Below, one piece after another: positions 44,582-54,393 of a stretch of 64,000 nt of DNA (its first letter is position 1; every line of letters begins with the position of its first letter). The stretch is taken from contig JAFKEE010000058.1 of assembly GCA_017307505.1 (NCBI GenBank), positions 15,696 to 79,695 on the forward strand. The letters are read 5' to 3'. A program made the translations under genes and the position numbers. The notes beneath the pieces were generated by a model. It saw only the letters and a program-made list of their open reading frames with translations. It had not been told where the DNA came from and made no database searches. The stretch comes from Acidobacteriota bacterium. Lineage in GTDB: Bacteria; Acidobacteriota; Terriglobia; Bryobacterales; Bryobacteraceae.

Positions 44582-45853
44582 TTGCTACGCATGCAACACC
44601 TTGCCTTGTTTCCATTCCGTAGGGCGCACTTTTGCCCGGTTCCATCCCTCAGGACAACTGGTTTGCCGGCTGTGTGCCTGGCGGCCCTGCTGGTGACGGG
44701 CTGTCAGAAGGAGCAGGCAAAGATGAGCGGGCCTCCGCCGGCGATGCCGGTGACGGTGGCGCAGGCGGCTGTGCAATCGGTACCGATGGGCGTGCGCGCG
44801 GTGGGGACGGTGGAACCCTATGCGACGGTGCAGGTGAAGTCTCTGGTGGCCGGCCCGCTGCTGAAGGTCCACTTTGTGGAAGGCAGCGACGTGAAGGCCG
44901 GCGACCTGCTGTTCGAAGTGGATCCACGGCCGTACCGCGAGGCGCTGCGGCAGGCGCAGGGAGCGGTGGCGCGGGACCAGGCGCAGATGCGGCAGGCGGA
45001 AGCGAATCTGGGACGCGATCAGGCGCAATTGCGGAATGCTGAGAACGATGCGGCGCGATACCAGACGTTGGTGAACGAGAAGATCGTCTCGAAATCGCAG
45101 TTCGATCAGTACAAAACGAACGCCGACGCCCTGCGGGAGTCCGTACGCGCCGATCAGGCTGCGATTGAGACCGCCAGGGCGACGCTGGAAACCGATCGCG
45201 CGGCGGTGGACCGGGCGCAGCTTGATCTGAGTTACTGCGAAATCAGGGCGCCCCTCTCCGGCCGGACGGGCAACCTGCTGGTCAACGCGGGAAATCTGGT
45301 GAAGGCGAACGGCGACACGGCGCTGGTGGTGATCAATCAGGTGGCGCCGATCTTTGTGTCGTTCGGGGTGCCGCAGCAGCAACTGGATGAAGTGCGGCAG
45401 GCGAGCCGGGGCCAGAAGCTGGCGGTGACGGCGGCGCTGCAGGACGGCGAGCGGAAGAGCCTGACGGGCCGGCTGTCGGTGATTGACAACACGATCGACG
45501 CGACCACCGGCACCATCCGGCTGAAAGCGGTCTTCGACAACCAGGACCATATGCTGTGGCCGGGCCGGTTTGTAGACGTGTCGCTCACGTTGGGGACTTT
45601 GAAAGACGCCGTGGTGGTGCCCTCGGAAGCTGTGCAGGCCGGACAGAAGGGCAACTACGTTTACGTGGTGAAGAAAGACCAGACCGTGGATCTGCGGATG
45701 GTGAAGACCGGCCCGGCGGTGCCAGGCAAGCTGGTGATCGAGAGCGGTGTGGCCAACGGTGAGACGGTGGTCACGGACGGGCAACTTCTGCTCCGGCCGG
45801 GCGTCCCGGTGAAGGCCGTCAGTGGAGTGAAGATGAGCGGGCAGGGATCGTAG
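44582..45853 (+). CDS. RND efflux periplasmic adaptor (membrane fusion protein)
   Basis: This 423-residue lipoprotein-type adaptor links an RND pump to an outer-membrane channel. A hydrophobic N-terminus ends in a lipobox-like LLVTGC. The barrel-sandwich segments (GTVEPYATVQVKSLVAGPLL; IRAPLSGRTGNLLVNAGN) flank a long helical hairpin (about residues 115-210). The beta-barrel domain (VSFGVPQQQLDEVRQ, GRLSVIDNTIDATTGTIRLK) and the membrane-proximal VVVPSEAVQ...NYVYVV follow. TTG 44582 is favoured because GGGAG lies 7 bases upstream; ATG 44591 is also possible. It precedes the pump gene by 2 bases, so they are one operon. The matching outer-membrane factor is not in this window. Confidence 0.9.
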   Translation: MLRMQHLALFPFRRAHFCPVPSLRTTGLPAVCLAALLVTGCQKEQAKMSGPPPAMPVTVAQAAVQSVPMGVRAVGTVEPYATVQVKSLVAGPLLKVHFVEGSDVKAGDLLFEVDPRPYREALRQAQGAVARDQAQMRQAEANLGRDQAQLRNAENDAARYQTLVNEKIVSKSQFDQYKTNADALRESVRADQAAIETARATLETDRAAVDRAQLDLSYCEIRAPLSGRTGNLLVNAGNLVKANGDTALVVINQVAPIFVSFGVPQQQLDEVRQASRGQKLAVTAALQDGERKSLTGRLSVIDNTIDATTGTIRLKAVFDNQDHMLWPGRFVDVSLTLGTLKDAVVVPSEAVQAGQKGNYVYVVKKDQTVDLRMVKTGPAVPGKLVIESGVANGETVVTDGQLLLRPGVPVKAVSGVKMSGQGS

Positions 45854-45855
45854 CG

Positions 45856-48800
45856 ATGCATCTGTCGAAGATCTTCATCGAGCGGCCGGTAATGACCGCC
45901 CTGGTCACCTTCGCCATCATTCTGTTTGGCGTGGTGGGCTTCCGCGCGCTGCCGGTGGCGGCGCTGCCCAGCGTCGATTATCCGACAATCCAGGTACAGG
46001 CGGCTCTGCCAGGCGCCGATCCGGAGACGATGGCATCGTCGGTGGCGACGCCGCTGGAGCGCGAGTTTTCCACGATTGCCGGCGTGAAGTCGATGAACTC
46101 GCAGAACAGCCAGGGCTCGACGCAGATCACCGTGCAGTTCGAGCTGAAGCGCGACATCGACTCGGCGGCGCAGGACATCCAGTCGGCGATTGCAAAGGCC
46201 GGCGGACAGCTTCCGGCGAACATGCCGCGGCCTCCGTCCTATCAGAAGGTGAACCCGGCCGAGCAGCCGGTGCTATTCCTGTCGCTGACCTCGGAGACGC
46301 TGCCCCTCTATACGGTGGATGAATACGCCGAGACCCTGCTGGCGCAGCGGATCTCGATGGTCAGTGGTGTGTCGCGCGTGACCGTGTACGGGTCCCAGAA
46401 GTACGCGGTGCGGGTGCAGGTGAATCCGGATTCGCTGTCGGCACGGGGCATCGGCATCGACGAAGTGGCCTCGGCGATCCAGAGAAACAATGTGAACCTG
46501 CCGACCGGCAAGCTCTACGGGTCGAGACAGGCATTCACCTTGCAATCGAACGGGCAGTTGAGCAGCGCCGATCAGTTCCGGCCGCTGGTGGTGGCCTGGA
46601 AGAATGGCATGCCGGTGCGGTTGAGCGAGCTCGGCACCGTGCTGGATTCTGTAGAGAACGACAAGGCCGCGGCCTGGTTCAAGAATGTGCGCGGTCTGAC
46701 GCTGGCGATCCAGCGGCAGCCCGGAACGAACACGGTCGAGGTCGTGGACAACATCCTGGCGATGCTGCCGCAATTCCGGCGTGAACTTCCGGCTTCGGTG
46801 GAACTGCAGATCGCCTTCGACGCCTCGCAGTCGATTCGAGGATCGATCCACGATGTGGAGTTCACTCTGGTCCTGACTGTCTGTCTCGTCGTGCTGGTGA
46901 TCTCGCTGTTCCTCAGGAACCTTTCGGCGACGATGATTCCCGGCGTGGCCGTACCGCTGTCGATTGTGGGCACCTTCGCGGTGATGTACCTGCTGGGCTA
47001 CAGCCTGAACAACCTGTCGCTGATGGCCTTGACCCTCTCGGTAGGCTTTGTCGTAGACGATGCCATCGTCATGCTCGAGAACATCGTCCGCTACATGGAG
47101 ATGGGTCATCCCCGCATGGAAGCGGCGCTGCTGGCATCGAAGGAGATCGGCTTCACCATCATCTCGATGACCATCTCGCTGGTGGCGGTGTTCATCCCGG
47201 TGCTGTTCATGGGCGGCATTGTGGGCCGGCTGCTGCACGAGTTCGCGGTGACGATTGCCGTCGCGATTCTGATCTCGGGTTTCGTGTCGCTGAGCTTCAC
47301 GCCGATGCTAGGCAGCCGCTTTCTGCGTTTCCAACACGGCGCGAAGCACGGAACCGTCTACCAGGTGCTGGAGAACGGTTTTGACGCGCTGGCGCGTGGA
47401 TATGACTCGACCCTGCGCCTCGTCTTGCGGCATCAGTTCACGACGATCGTCCTGTCATTCGTACTGCTGGGCGGAACGGTGTACCTGTTCATGACCATGC
47501 CGACGGGCTTCATTCCGAGCCAGGACAGCGGCTTCATGTTCGGCGTGACGCGGGCGGGCCAGGACATCAGCTACGAGTCGATGGCGGCGCATCAGCAGGA
47601 GGTAGCCGGGATCATTCAGCGCGATCCGGCCGTGGAAGGCGCAATCGCGGTGGCGATGCCGGGCAATCAGGGTTTCGTCTTCGTTCGGCTGAAGCCTCGC
47701 GACCAGCGCACGCGGAGCGTGGACGAAGTGATGGACGCCCTGCGCCCGCAACTGTTCCAGGTGCCGGGTATCATGACCTTCCTGCAGAATCCGCCACCCA
47801 TCACGGTGAGCGGGCAGTTCTCCACCAGCGCCTACCAGATGACGCTGCAGAGCGCGAATCTGCAGGAGATGTACAACTGGGTGGAGCCGCTGATGGCCAA
47901 GATGCGCGCGCTGCCCGGATTCGTGGATGTCAACACGGATCTGCAGATCGCCAGTCCGGAAGTGATGGTGACGATCGACCGCGACCGGGCCGTATCGATG
48001 GGCATCACTCCACAGCAGATTCAGGATGCGATGTATAGCGCCTATGGCAACCGGCAGGTGTCGACGATCTATACGCCGGCCAACGAGTACTCCGTAATCC
48101 TGGAAGTGGACCAGCGGTTCCAACAGACTCCGGACTCGCTGGAGAAGCTGTACGTGCGGTCATCGGCCGGCAAACTGGTGCCGCTGGACGCATTGGTGGC
48201 GCGGCACAGGACGGTGGGGGCGCTCAGCGTGAACCACTTCGGGCAGTTGCCGGCGGTGACCGTGGCTTTCAACCTGAAGCCCGGCTATTCGCTGGGCGAG
48301 GCGGCGGATGCGGTGATGGCCTCCGTCCGGGAGTTGCGCATGCCGGCGACGATCAGCGTGAACTTCCAGGGCACGGTGAAGGAGTTCCAGGAGTCGTTCC
48401 AGGGGCTCTCGGTCCTCTTGATTGTGGCCATTCTGGTCATCTACATCGTGTTGGGCATCCTGTATGAGAGCTTCATTCACCCCATCACGATTCTGTCGGG
48501 CCTTCCTTCGGCAGTGTTCGGCGCCCTGGTCACCCTGCGGCTATTCCACAAGGACCTGGACCTCTATGCATTCGTCGGACTGATCATGCTCTTCGGTGTA
48601 GTGAAGAAGAACGCGATCATGATGATCGACTTCGCGCTGGAGGCACAGCGGGTGGAAGGCAAGCCGGCGCACGAGGCAATCTATGAGGGCTGCAAGCTGC
48701 GCTTCCGGCCCATCATGATGACCACCGTGGCGGCCCTGTTCGGCACGCTGCCGATTGCGCTGAAGTACGGCGAGGGCGCCGATGCCCGCCAGCCTCTCGG

Positions 48801-48954
48801 CCTGGCCGTGGTCGGCGGTCTCATCGTGTCGCAGTTCCTGACGCTCTACATCACACCCGTGATCTACCTGTACATGGAGCGGTTCCAGCACTGGCTTCGT
48901 CCGGCGCAGGCGGCCGCTCAACTGGAAAACGCATCGCGGATCGCTTCGAGGTAG
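45856..48954 (+). CDS. RND multidrug efflux permease (AcrB/MdtBC type)
   Basis: This 1032-residue inner-membrane proton antiporter shows the full HAE1-RND layout. It starts MHLSKIFIERPVMTALVTFA and has a large periplasmic loop (PSVDYPTIQVQAALPGADPE...). The central helices carry the proton-relay aspartates (SVGFVVDDAIVMLENIVRYM), then a second periplasmic loop. The C-terminal helices hold FGVVKKNAIMMIDFALEAQR with the relay lysine. LRFRPIMMTTVAALFGTLPI is the usual family ending. Asp-Asp and Lys are intact, so it is probably functional. The order adaptor-pump and the sequence style resemble MdtB/MdtC, but substrates cannot be inferred. Its 3' end overlaps the convergent downstream gene by 37 bases. 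Confidence 0.95.
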   Translation: MHLSKIFIERPVMTALVTFAIILFGVVGFRALPVAALPSVDYPTIQVQAALPGADPETMASSVATPLEREFSTIAGVKSMNSQNSQGSTQITVQFELKRDIDSAAQDIQSAIAKAGGQLPANMPRPPSYQKVNPAEQPVLFLSLTSETLPLYTVDEYAETLLAQRISMVSGVSRVTVYGSQKYAVRVQVNPDSLSARGIGIDEVASAIQRNNVNLPTGKLYGSRQAFTLQSNGQLSSADQFRPLVVAWKNGMPVRLSELGTVLDSVENDKAAAWFKNVRGLTLAIQRQPGTNTVEVVDNILAMLPQFRRELPASVELQIAFDASQSIRGSIHDVEFTLVLTVCLVVLVISLFLRNLSATMIPGVAVPLSIVGTFAVMYLLGYSLNNLSLMALTLSVGFVVDDAIVMLENIVRYMEMGHPRMEAALLASKEIGFTIISMTISLVAVFIPVLFMGGIVGRLLHEFAVTIAVAILISGFVSLSFTPMLGSRFLRFQHGAKHGTVYQVLENGFDALARGYDSTLRLVLRHQFTTIVLSFVLLGGTVYLFMTMPTGFIPSQDSGFMFGVTRAGQDISYESMAAHQQEVAGIIQRDPAVEGAIAVAMPGNQGFVFVRLKPRDQRTRSVDEVMDALRPQLFQVPGIMTFLQNPPPITVSGQFSTSAYQMTLQSANLQEMYNWVEPLMAKMRALPGFVDVNTDLQIASPEVMVTIDRDRAVSMGITPQQIQDAMYSAYGNRQVSTIYTPANEYSVILEVDQRFQQTPDSLEKLYVRSSAGKLVPLDALVARHRTVGALSVNHFGQLPAVTVAFNLKPGYSLGEAADAVMASVRELRMPATISVNFQGTVKEFQESFQGLSVLLIVAILVIYIVLGILYESFIHPITILSGLPSAVFGALVTLRLFHKDLDLYAFVGLIMLFGVVKKNAIMMIDFALEAQRVEGKPAHEAIYEGCKLRFRPIMMTTVAALFGTLPIALKYGEGADARQPLGLAVVGGLIVSQFLTLYITPVIYLYMERFQHWLRPAQAAAQLENASRIASR

Positions 48955-50087
48955 CCGAGTCCGTATTCCGTATCGGGCTCCAGGTAGCTGCCTTCCGTCC
49001 ACTCATTCCAGGCGTTGATATTGCAGATCTTCAGCGTGTTGCGCTGGCTGTCGAGGAATTTCCTGCACTCCTGCAGGGCCCGGCGGAAGGCCTGCGGCGT
49101 ATTGCCCGTCAGCATCGGCATGAACGGGTAGCCGCGATCCTCAAACGTGTCGGACTGGCAGGTGCGAGGCGAAGCATCCCAACCCATGGTGACGTTGGGA
49201 TGATAGGGGACATTGAAGTCGGCCGCGGCCTTGCGCCAGTAGGAGTACATGAACTGCGCGACGCGCTCGTAGGGCTCCGAGGGGAACGTGGTGAGCGGGA
49301 AGTGGTGGATCCAGACGTAGCTGGTGACGCTGTCGATGCCCAGGATCTTGAGCATCTGATTGGGATTGGTGATGGTGGTCTCGCTCGGCAGCAGCTTCAC
49401 CCCCCAGACCACGGCGTTGATATGCATGCGGCCGGCCTTGTTGCGCAGTTGCTGCAGCGCCGCCGCCGCCTCTTCCGTGCCACCCATGGAATCCACAAAC
49501 TTGTAGAGCTCGTAGATCGAGAAATAGGGCAGGCCGCCGGGCCGCCAGTAAGACGGATGAGCGAAATAACGGGTGACGATGTTGTCGGTCATCCAGTCCC
49601 AGGCGTCGCGCGTGAGGGCGCCGGGATAGAGCAGCGGAGCCCGGATGCCGGCCCGGGCCGGGTGAATATCCAGCCAGTCGTGATTCGCCCACATCAGCGC
49701 GAACTTCACCTTCTGGTGGTTGGCCGAACCCAGGTAGCCGCGGTCGAGGCAGCGGTTCAGGTAGGGCCCGTCGTTGTACCAGTAGTAGTCGAAGATGAAA
49801 TGGTTCAGGCCATGACGGGCCGCCACATCGATCTTCTTCTCAAAGACGCGGGGATTCGATTCGTCCTCATAGCCCCAGAGAGGCTTGCGCGGCTGGCGAT
49901 GGCCCTCGTAGCGGGGCAGTGCGTGCTTCACAAGCTCCCATTCCGTCCAGCCGCGGCCATGGGTTCGTTCATTGCGAGGATCGACGTGATAGTTCGGAAA
50001 GTAGTAAGCCCCCACCTCATATTCGGGCGCCGCGGGCGGGTTTTGGACCAGGAGGGCTGGCGTGGCTAGGAGCTCGCGTCGAGTCAT
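48918..50087 (-). CDS. WbsX/GH99-like domain protein with Tat-type N-terminus
   Basis: This 389-residue protein matches the WbsX/GH99-like family. The opening EYEVGAYYFPNYHVDPRNER is followed by GWTEWELVKHALPRYEGHRQ, then HGLNHFIFDYYWYNDGPYLN, FALMWANHDW and the C-terminal NTLKICNINAWNEWTEGSYL, with the characteristic NEWxEG motif. The N-terminus (MTRRELLATPALLVQ) has a twin arginine but a weak hydrophobic stretch. GH99-like proteins act on mannose-containing glycans or in O-antigen assembly; which applies here is unclear. The 3' end overlaps the RND pump gene on the other strand by 37 bases. Confidence 0.82.
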   Translation of the reverse strand: MTRRELLATPALLVQNPPAAPEYEVGAYYFPNYHVDPRNERTHGRGWTEWELVKHALPRYEGHRQPRKPLWGYEDESNPRVFEKKIDVAARHGLNHFIFDYYWYNDGPYLNRCLDRGYLGSANHQKVKFALMWANHDWLDIHPARAGIRAPLLYPGALTRDAWDWMTDNIVTRYFAHPSYWRPGGLPYFSIYELYKFVDSMGGTEEAAAALQQLRNKAGRMHINAVVWGVKLLPSETTITNPNQMLKILGIDSVTSYVWIHHFPLTTFPSEPYERVAQFMYSYWRKAAADFNVPYHPNVTMGWDASPRTCQSDTFEDRGYPFMPMLTGNTPQAFRRALQECRKFLDSQRNTLKICNINAWNEWTEGSYLEPDTEYGLGYLEAIRDAFSS

Positions 50088-50209
50088 CTCGATTGTATTG
50101 GAGCATAACCGGACGAGACGGCGGCGTGAATCTCAGTGCAGTTGCCTCCGAAACCATCATTCCTGAACCTCTCTTCCGTCCTTTTCGCCGCCCCAGGCGT
50201 CTAATTCCT

Positions 50210-51745
50210 GTGAACGTCCAAGAAGCCTCCTCTGCCGCCGCGCAGGCAAGCCGCGCCGCCCGAACTCTTCTCGAACTTTTCCTCTCCGGCCGCCCCCTGA
50301 CCTACGTCCGCACAACGGAGGAAGAACGCGTCGCCAGGCTCCTGACTGAGCTCTCGCCGGCTCTGCCCGTGCAAAACAGCAACACGGCCATCCCGGTCTG
50401 GACATGGAGCCTCACCGAAGGACTCCGGCGCTCCGGCGAATCAACCCCTCAGCCAGGTACGGAATCCGCTACCGGGGTCCTCGCCTTCATCGCCGCCGCC
50501 ACCGAACCCGGGCTCTTCCACCTCAAAGACTTCCACGAGGCCATGCGCGAGTCGGCCCTCGTCCGGCGCCACCTGCGCGACTTGTACGCAACCTCCGCCG
50601 GCCATCATAAGTATCTCGTCATCACCTCGCCGATCCACGACGTCCCGCAGGAACTCGAACGCGCCCTGGCCTACGTCGAGCTGCGCACCCCCGACATCGC
50701 CGAAATCACGGCCTTTGTCCGCGACGAGACGAAGGGCCACGCCCAGCCGCCGTCCGACGAAGTGATTGCCAGGCTCGCCCCCGCCCTTCTCGGCCTGACG
50801 CTGGAAGAGATCCGCTATACCCTGCGCCGCGCTACGGCAGGCGGAACTCCGCTCACCGAGGACTCCCGCGCCGTCCTCCTGGAAGAGAAGCGCCTCCTCG
50901 TCAGCCGGGGCGGCGTTCTCGAATTCATCTCAACACCCACCACCATGGATGCGGTCGGCGGGCTGGAGAACATGAAGAAATGGCTGCTCGAACGCCGCAA
51001 GCTCTTCGACCTGCGCGATTCGATCAGCAAGGAGATCGTGCCCAAAGGCGTGCTCATGATGGGCATTCCCGGCTGCGGCAAAAGCCTCTGCGTCAAGGCG
51101 ATCTCGGCCCACTTCCAATTGCCCCTCTACCGCATGGACATGGTTGAGGTCTTCTCCGGCCGCCACGGCAAACCCGAAACGGCGTTCGCCGATGCCTGCC
51201 GTCAGATGGAGGACCTTGCGCCCGCCGTACTCTGGTTCGACGAAATCGAGATGGCCGTCACGGCCAACGAGGCCAGTGGCGAGCAGGGCCGCATTTTCGC
51301 GTTCTTCCTTACCTGGATGCAGGAAAAGACGCCCGGTCTGTTCGTCGCCGCCACCGCCAACCGCATCGACCTGCTGCCCGCCGAGATGATCCGCAAAGGC
51401 CGCTTCGACGAGGTGTTCTTCGTCGACCTGCCCACCGAAGAAGAACGCACCGAGATCTTCCGCATCCACCTGTCCCGCCGCGGCTATGACCCCGACACCC
51501 TCAAGATTCCCCAGCTCATGGAGTTCACCAAGGGCTGGACGGGCGCCGAAGTGGAGCAGTGCGTCATCAGCGCCATCACCAAGGCGAAACTGGCGGATAC
51601 GACAGTGAATCCGCAGGACCTGCTCTCTCTCGCGGCCAAGTCGGTTCCGCTCTCCCGCACCATGCGCGAACAGATCAACCACATCCGGGCCTGGGCCTTT
51701 GAGCGCGCCATCCGGGCTACGCCCGGCAAAGGCGGCGATCGCTAA
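50210..51745 (+). CDS. Ycf46-like AAA ATPase
   Basis: The 511-residue cytoplasmic AAA protein resembles cyanobacterial and plastid Ycf46. Residues 15-240 form a non-ATPase N-terminal region (RTLLELFLSGRPLTYVRTTE; PGLFHLKDFHEAM; YLVITSPIHDVPQELER). The AAA core has Walker A GIPGCGKS (about 285-292), Walker B VLWFDEIE (340-347), sensor-1 FVAATANRIDLLP and the arginine-finger region EMIRKGRFDEVFFVDLP. The lid includes GWTGAEVEQCVISA. The start is uncertain: GTG 50210 is used, GTG 50126 is also in frame, and neither has a strong Shine-Dalgarno. Family members occur as DNA- or carbon-response regulators, but a function is not established in Acidobacteriota. Confidence 0.82.
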   Translation: MNVQEASSAAAQASRAARTLLELFLSGRPLTYVRTTEEERVARLLTELSPALPVQNSNTAIPVWTWSLTEGLRRSGESTPQPGTESATGVLAFIAAATEPGLFHLKDFHEAMRESALVRRHLRDLYATSAGHHKYLVITSPIHDVPQELERALAYVELRTPDIAEITAFVRDETKGHAQPPSDEVIARLAPALLGLTLEEIRYTLRRATAGGTPLTEDSRAVLLEEKRLLVSRGGVLEFISTPTTMDAVGGLENMKKWLLERRKLFDLRDSISKEIVPKGVLMMGIPGCGKSLCVKAISAHFQLPLYRMDMVEVFSGRHGKPETAFADACRQMEDLAPAVLWFDEIEMAVTANEASGEQGRIFAFFLTWMQEKTPGLFVAATANRIDLLPAEMIRKGRFDEVFFVDLPTEEERTEIFRIHLSRRGYDPDTLKIPQLMEFTKGWTGAEVEQCVISAITKAKLADTTVNPQDLLSLAAKSVPLSRTMREQINHIRAWAFERAIRATPGKGGDR

Positions 51746-51779
51746 AGCGCGAATCGGCTTGCGTGGCGGGCGAAAAGCG

Positions 51780-52454
51780 CTAGATGCGGCCCGCCAGCAG
51801 GAGGTACAACGGCTCTTCGTCCTCGGGCAGGCGCAGCAGCAGGCGCACCGCCTCAGGATCCAACCGGCCCAGGCCGATGGCCCCCAGTCCAAGAGCGGTC
51901 GCCTGCAGGCAGAAATTCTGCCCGATATGCCCGCACTCCATGGCGGCCAGGCGCGGAGCGGCGTCCCCGAATTCCCTGACGGCGCGTTTGTACCAGCCGG
52001 TCAGCAGCAGCGCGAAGGCGCATTCCTCCACACAGGTCTGCCCGGCGGCGGCGCGCGCCAGAGACCGGCGGCGGTCGCCCTTGCGCAGCAGGCGCAGACT
52101 GCCGGCGTCGGCGTCGTAGCTATAAAAGCCCGGGGTCACGCCCTCAATGGCGGCGGCGAGCACGTAGGAGCGGATAGGATAGATGGCCCCGGCGGAAGGT
52201 GCTGTACGCAGGCCGCCAAGCCCCGTGCAGCCTTGCGACGCCCATAGGAGCCGGCCAGTATCGGCCAGCGAAACGGGTTCCGCAAGAAAATTGCGGCTGG
52301 ATCGGCGGATGCGAAGGCAGTCATCCAGCGTCGGCCCATCATGGACGGCCGGCGGCACCGGCAGCGTCACCTGCTCAGTCGCGACATCGCGAACCGTGGG
52401 CACGGAAGGGGGTACCACTTGCGAATCGTTTGCAATCAGAGGAGGCCGCTTCAT
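51780..52454 (-). CDS. SagB-type nitroreductase-family oxidoreductase
   Basis: The 224-residue FMN oxidoreductase matches the SagB/ThcOx branch: LRIRRSSRNFLAEPVSLADTG (FMN-phosphate contacts), then LLWASQGCTG, GGLRTAPSAGAIYPIRSYVL, the ALLLTGWYKRAVREFGD block and MECGHIGQNFCLQATALGLG. SagB proteins oxidise thiazolines or oxazolines in peptide natural products when partnered with YcaO, but stand-alone homologues are common. No YcaO, precursor peptide or protease gene lies nearby, so a biosynthetic role is not supported. Downstream it is convergent with the Ycf46-like gene. Confidence 0.87.
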   Translation of the reverse strand: MKRPPLIANDSQVVPPSVPTVRDVATEQVTLPVPPAVHDGPTLDDCLRIRRSSRNFLAEPVSLADTGRLLWASQGCTGLGGLRTAPSAGAIYPIRSYVLAAAIEGVTPGFYSYDADAGSLRLLRKGDRRRSLARAAAGQTCVEECAFALLLTGWYKRAVREFGDAAPRLAAMECGHIGQNFCLQATALGLGAIGLGRLDPEAVRLLLRLPEDEEPLYLLLAGRI

Positions 52455-52555
52455 GAATTTTTACTCATACTAGCAGGCCGCAAAGAATACTTCAAGAGTC
52501 TTTTGTCCTGTTTACATACGAAATACCACTTATCTAGTGGCTGTTGAGGAATCCA

Positions 52556-52909
52556 TCAACCCGCGTAGGCACAGCCGGCGGTGCAGGTCTCCCGGACTTC
52601 AACCCGGCAGAGCGCAGGCAATAGGGGTTTCAATTTCTCCCAAATCCAGATGGAAATGACTTCGCTGGTGGGGTTTTCCAGGCCGGGGATGTCGTTCAGA
52701 TAGTAGTGATCGAGTTGCAGAAGGATGGGCTTGAAGATCGCCTTGATCTCGGAGAAGTCCATCACCCATCCAAGCACGGGATCCGGCATACCCTGCACAC
52801 AGATCCGGACGTGGAACGAGTGCCCGTGCAGCCGCGAACACTTGTGCTCCGGCGGCAGGTTGGGCAGTCGGTGGGCTGCTTCGAAGGTGAAATCCTTGAA
52901 GATTTCCAT
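52556..52909 (-). CDS. queD: 6-carboxytetrahydropterin synthase
   Basis: QueD converts dihydroneopterin triphosphate to 6-carboxy-tetrahydropterin in the queuosine and 7-deazaguanine pathway. The 117-residue protein starts [20 protein letters not shown] with the first zinc-binding His and has [13 protein letters not shown] with the other two zinc histidines. It continues with [16 protein letters not shown] (catalytic Asp-His) and [16 protein letters not shown]. The C-terminal [13 protein letters not shown] includes the conserved Glu. The usual catalytic Cys before the HGH motif is seen in [12 protein letters not shown] 52909 gives the family N-terminus; an upstream start at 52924 is less likely. 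Other queuosine genes are not in the window. Confidence 0.93.
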   Translation of the reverse strand: MEIFKDFTFEAAHRLPNLPPEHKCSRLHGHSFHVRICVQGMPDPVLGWVMDFSEIKAIFKPILLQLDHYYLNDIPGLENPTSEVISIWIWEKLKPLLPALCRVEVRETCTAGCAYAG

Positions 52910-52971
52910 GCGGGCGGGTACCAAACCCTAGGATAACACCGGGTCTGTGGACCCTCCGCCGCGAGACCCGT

Positions 52972-54393
52972 CTATTGCGGCGGTGTGGGCGGCTCCTCCC
53001 CGGTGAGTTGGAAGCCGGGCCACGCCGGATCGGCATTCGGGTTCCTCTCCGGCAGGATGGCGTGAGCCGACTTACGCCATTTGTTCAGCTTGGCCTGCAG
53101 CTCGTCCGCCACCTTGGCGTGGCTCCGGATCAGGTTCTTGTGTTCACCCGGATCCTCCGCCAGGTTGAAGAGCTCCCGCCGGCCGTCTGCATGGAACTCA
53201 ATCAGCTTCCAGTCCCCTTCCCTGATCGCGCTGCCCGGCGCGCCGCCCTGGTTCGAATAGTGCGGATAGTGCCAGAACAACGGCCTCGGCTTGAGGTGCC
53301 CGCCCGCCAGCAGCGGCAGCAGGCTCACGCCATCCACGTCGCCCGCTCGCTGGCCGGCCAGTTCCGCGAAGGTCGGCAGGAAGTCGACGCTGCATACCGG
53401 CGTATCGATCACCGTGCCCGGCTTCACCACGCCGGGGTACCGCACGATCAGCGGTTCGCGGATGCCGCCTTCATACAGGTGGCCCTTCCCAGCCCGCAAG
53501 GGCGCGTTGTCGGTGACGGCGGACTTGTTCTTCCCCTCGTAGCGCAATCCGCCGTTGTCGGCGAAGAACATCAGCAGTGTGTTGTCGGCAGCTCCGCTCT
53601 TCTCGACAGCCTCCATCACGCGCCCGACGCTCACATCCATGCTCTCCCGCATCGCGGCATAGATCGGGTTGTAGCGGCCGTTGGCGCGGGCACGGTGGCG
53701 CGCGATGTCCTCCTCGCGGGCCTGCAGCGGAATGTGCACCGTGTAGTGGGCCAGGTACACGAAGTAAGGATTCGACTTCTGCTGCCCGATGAACGCCGTG
53801 GCCGCGTCCGTCAGCTTCTCCGTGATGAACTCGCCCGGCCCCGCCTTCAGATTCGGCAGTTCGAAAGGACCAAAGTAGCTGGAGCCGAGCTTGCCGGAAG
53901 GCGGCGGGCTGCCGATGTGGCTGCCGCCGATGTTGATATCGAAACCCTGCTCGGTCGGCAGGAATCCCTCCCCGCCCAGATGCCATTTTCCGATGCTGGC
54001 ACTACGGTAGCCCGCCGGTTTGAGGCACTCCGCAATGGTCCGCTCCTGCAGATTCAGCTGAGTGGCGGTGAGCGGAGTAGTGATCGGCCCCTTCGGATCG
54101 GACTTGCGGCCGGGGATCCAGTCGGTCACCCCGGTGCGCACCGGATAACGGCCGGTCATAATGCTGGCCCGCGTCGGCGAGCACACCGGACAGGCGGCAT
54201 AAGCCTGCGTAAACCGGGCCCCCTGCGTGGCCAGGCGGTCCAGATTGGGAGTGGCGATGTCCTTGTTGCCGTAACAGCCGATGTCCGACCAGCCAAGGTC
54301 GTCGGCCAGGATCAGAACAATGTTGGGTTTGGGTTTGACGGCGGCGGGCAGCAGACCGGCAGCCGCCGCGGCCAGGAACGATCGCCTGTGCAT
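52972..54393 (-). CDS. Tat-exported sulfatase
   Basis: This 473-residue type I sulfatase has a twin-arginine-like signal (MHRRSFLAAAAAGLLPAA). The active-site signature is CSPTRASIMTGRYP, with Cys71 as the residue converted to formylglycine. Metal ligands appear in ILADDLGWSDIG and FFADNGG. The His and Lys of the site are in SIGKWHLGG and YTVHIPLQ, and APLRAGKGHLYEGGIREPLI is a strong family match. The Cys-type motif needs a formylglycine-generating enzyme, not seen in this window. The substrate is likely a sulfated carbohydrate. Its start lies less than 100 bases from the divergent URO-D gene, so the promoters share the interval. Confidence 0.93.
   Translation of the reverse strand: MHRRSFLAAAAAGLLPAAVKPKPNIVLILADDLGWSDIGCYGNKDIATPNLDRLATQGARFTQAYAACPVCSPTRASIMTGRYPVRTGVTDWIPGRKSDPKGPITTPLTATQLNLQERTIAECLKPAGYRSASIGKWHLGGEGFLPTEQGFDINIGGSHIGSPPPSGKLGSSYFGPFELPNLKAGPGEFITEKLTDAATAFIGQQKSNPYFVYLAHYTVHIPLQAREEDIARHRARANGRYNPIYAAMRESMDVSVGRVMEAVEKSGAADNTLLMFFADNGGLRYEGKNKSAVTDNAPLRAGKGHLYEGGIREPLIVRYPGVVKPGTVIDTPVCSVDFLPTFAELAGQRAGDVDGVSLLPLLAGGHLKPRPLFWHYPHYSNQGGAPGSAIREGDWKLIEFHADGRRELFNLAEDPGEHKNLIRSHAKVADELQAKLNKWRKSAHAILPERNPNADPAWPGFQLTGEEPPTPPQ

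Noticed and set aside
51780..52454. Azoline-containing peptide biosynthesis locus based on the SagB-type gene
   Set aside because: No YcaO, precursor peptide, protease or export gene is present nearby.
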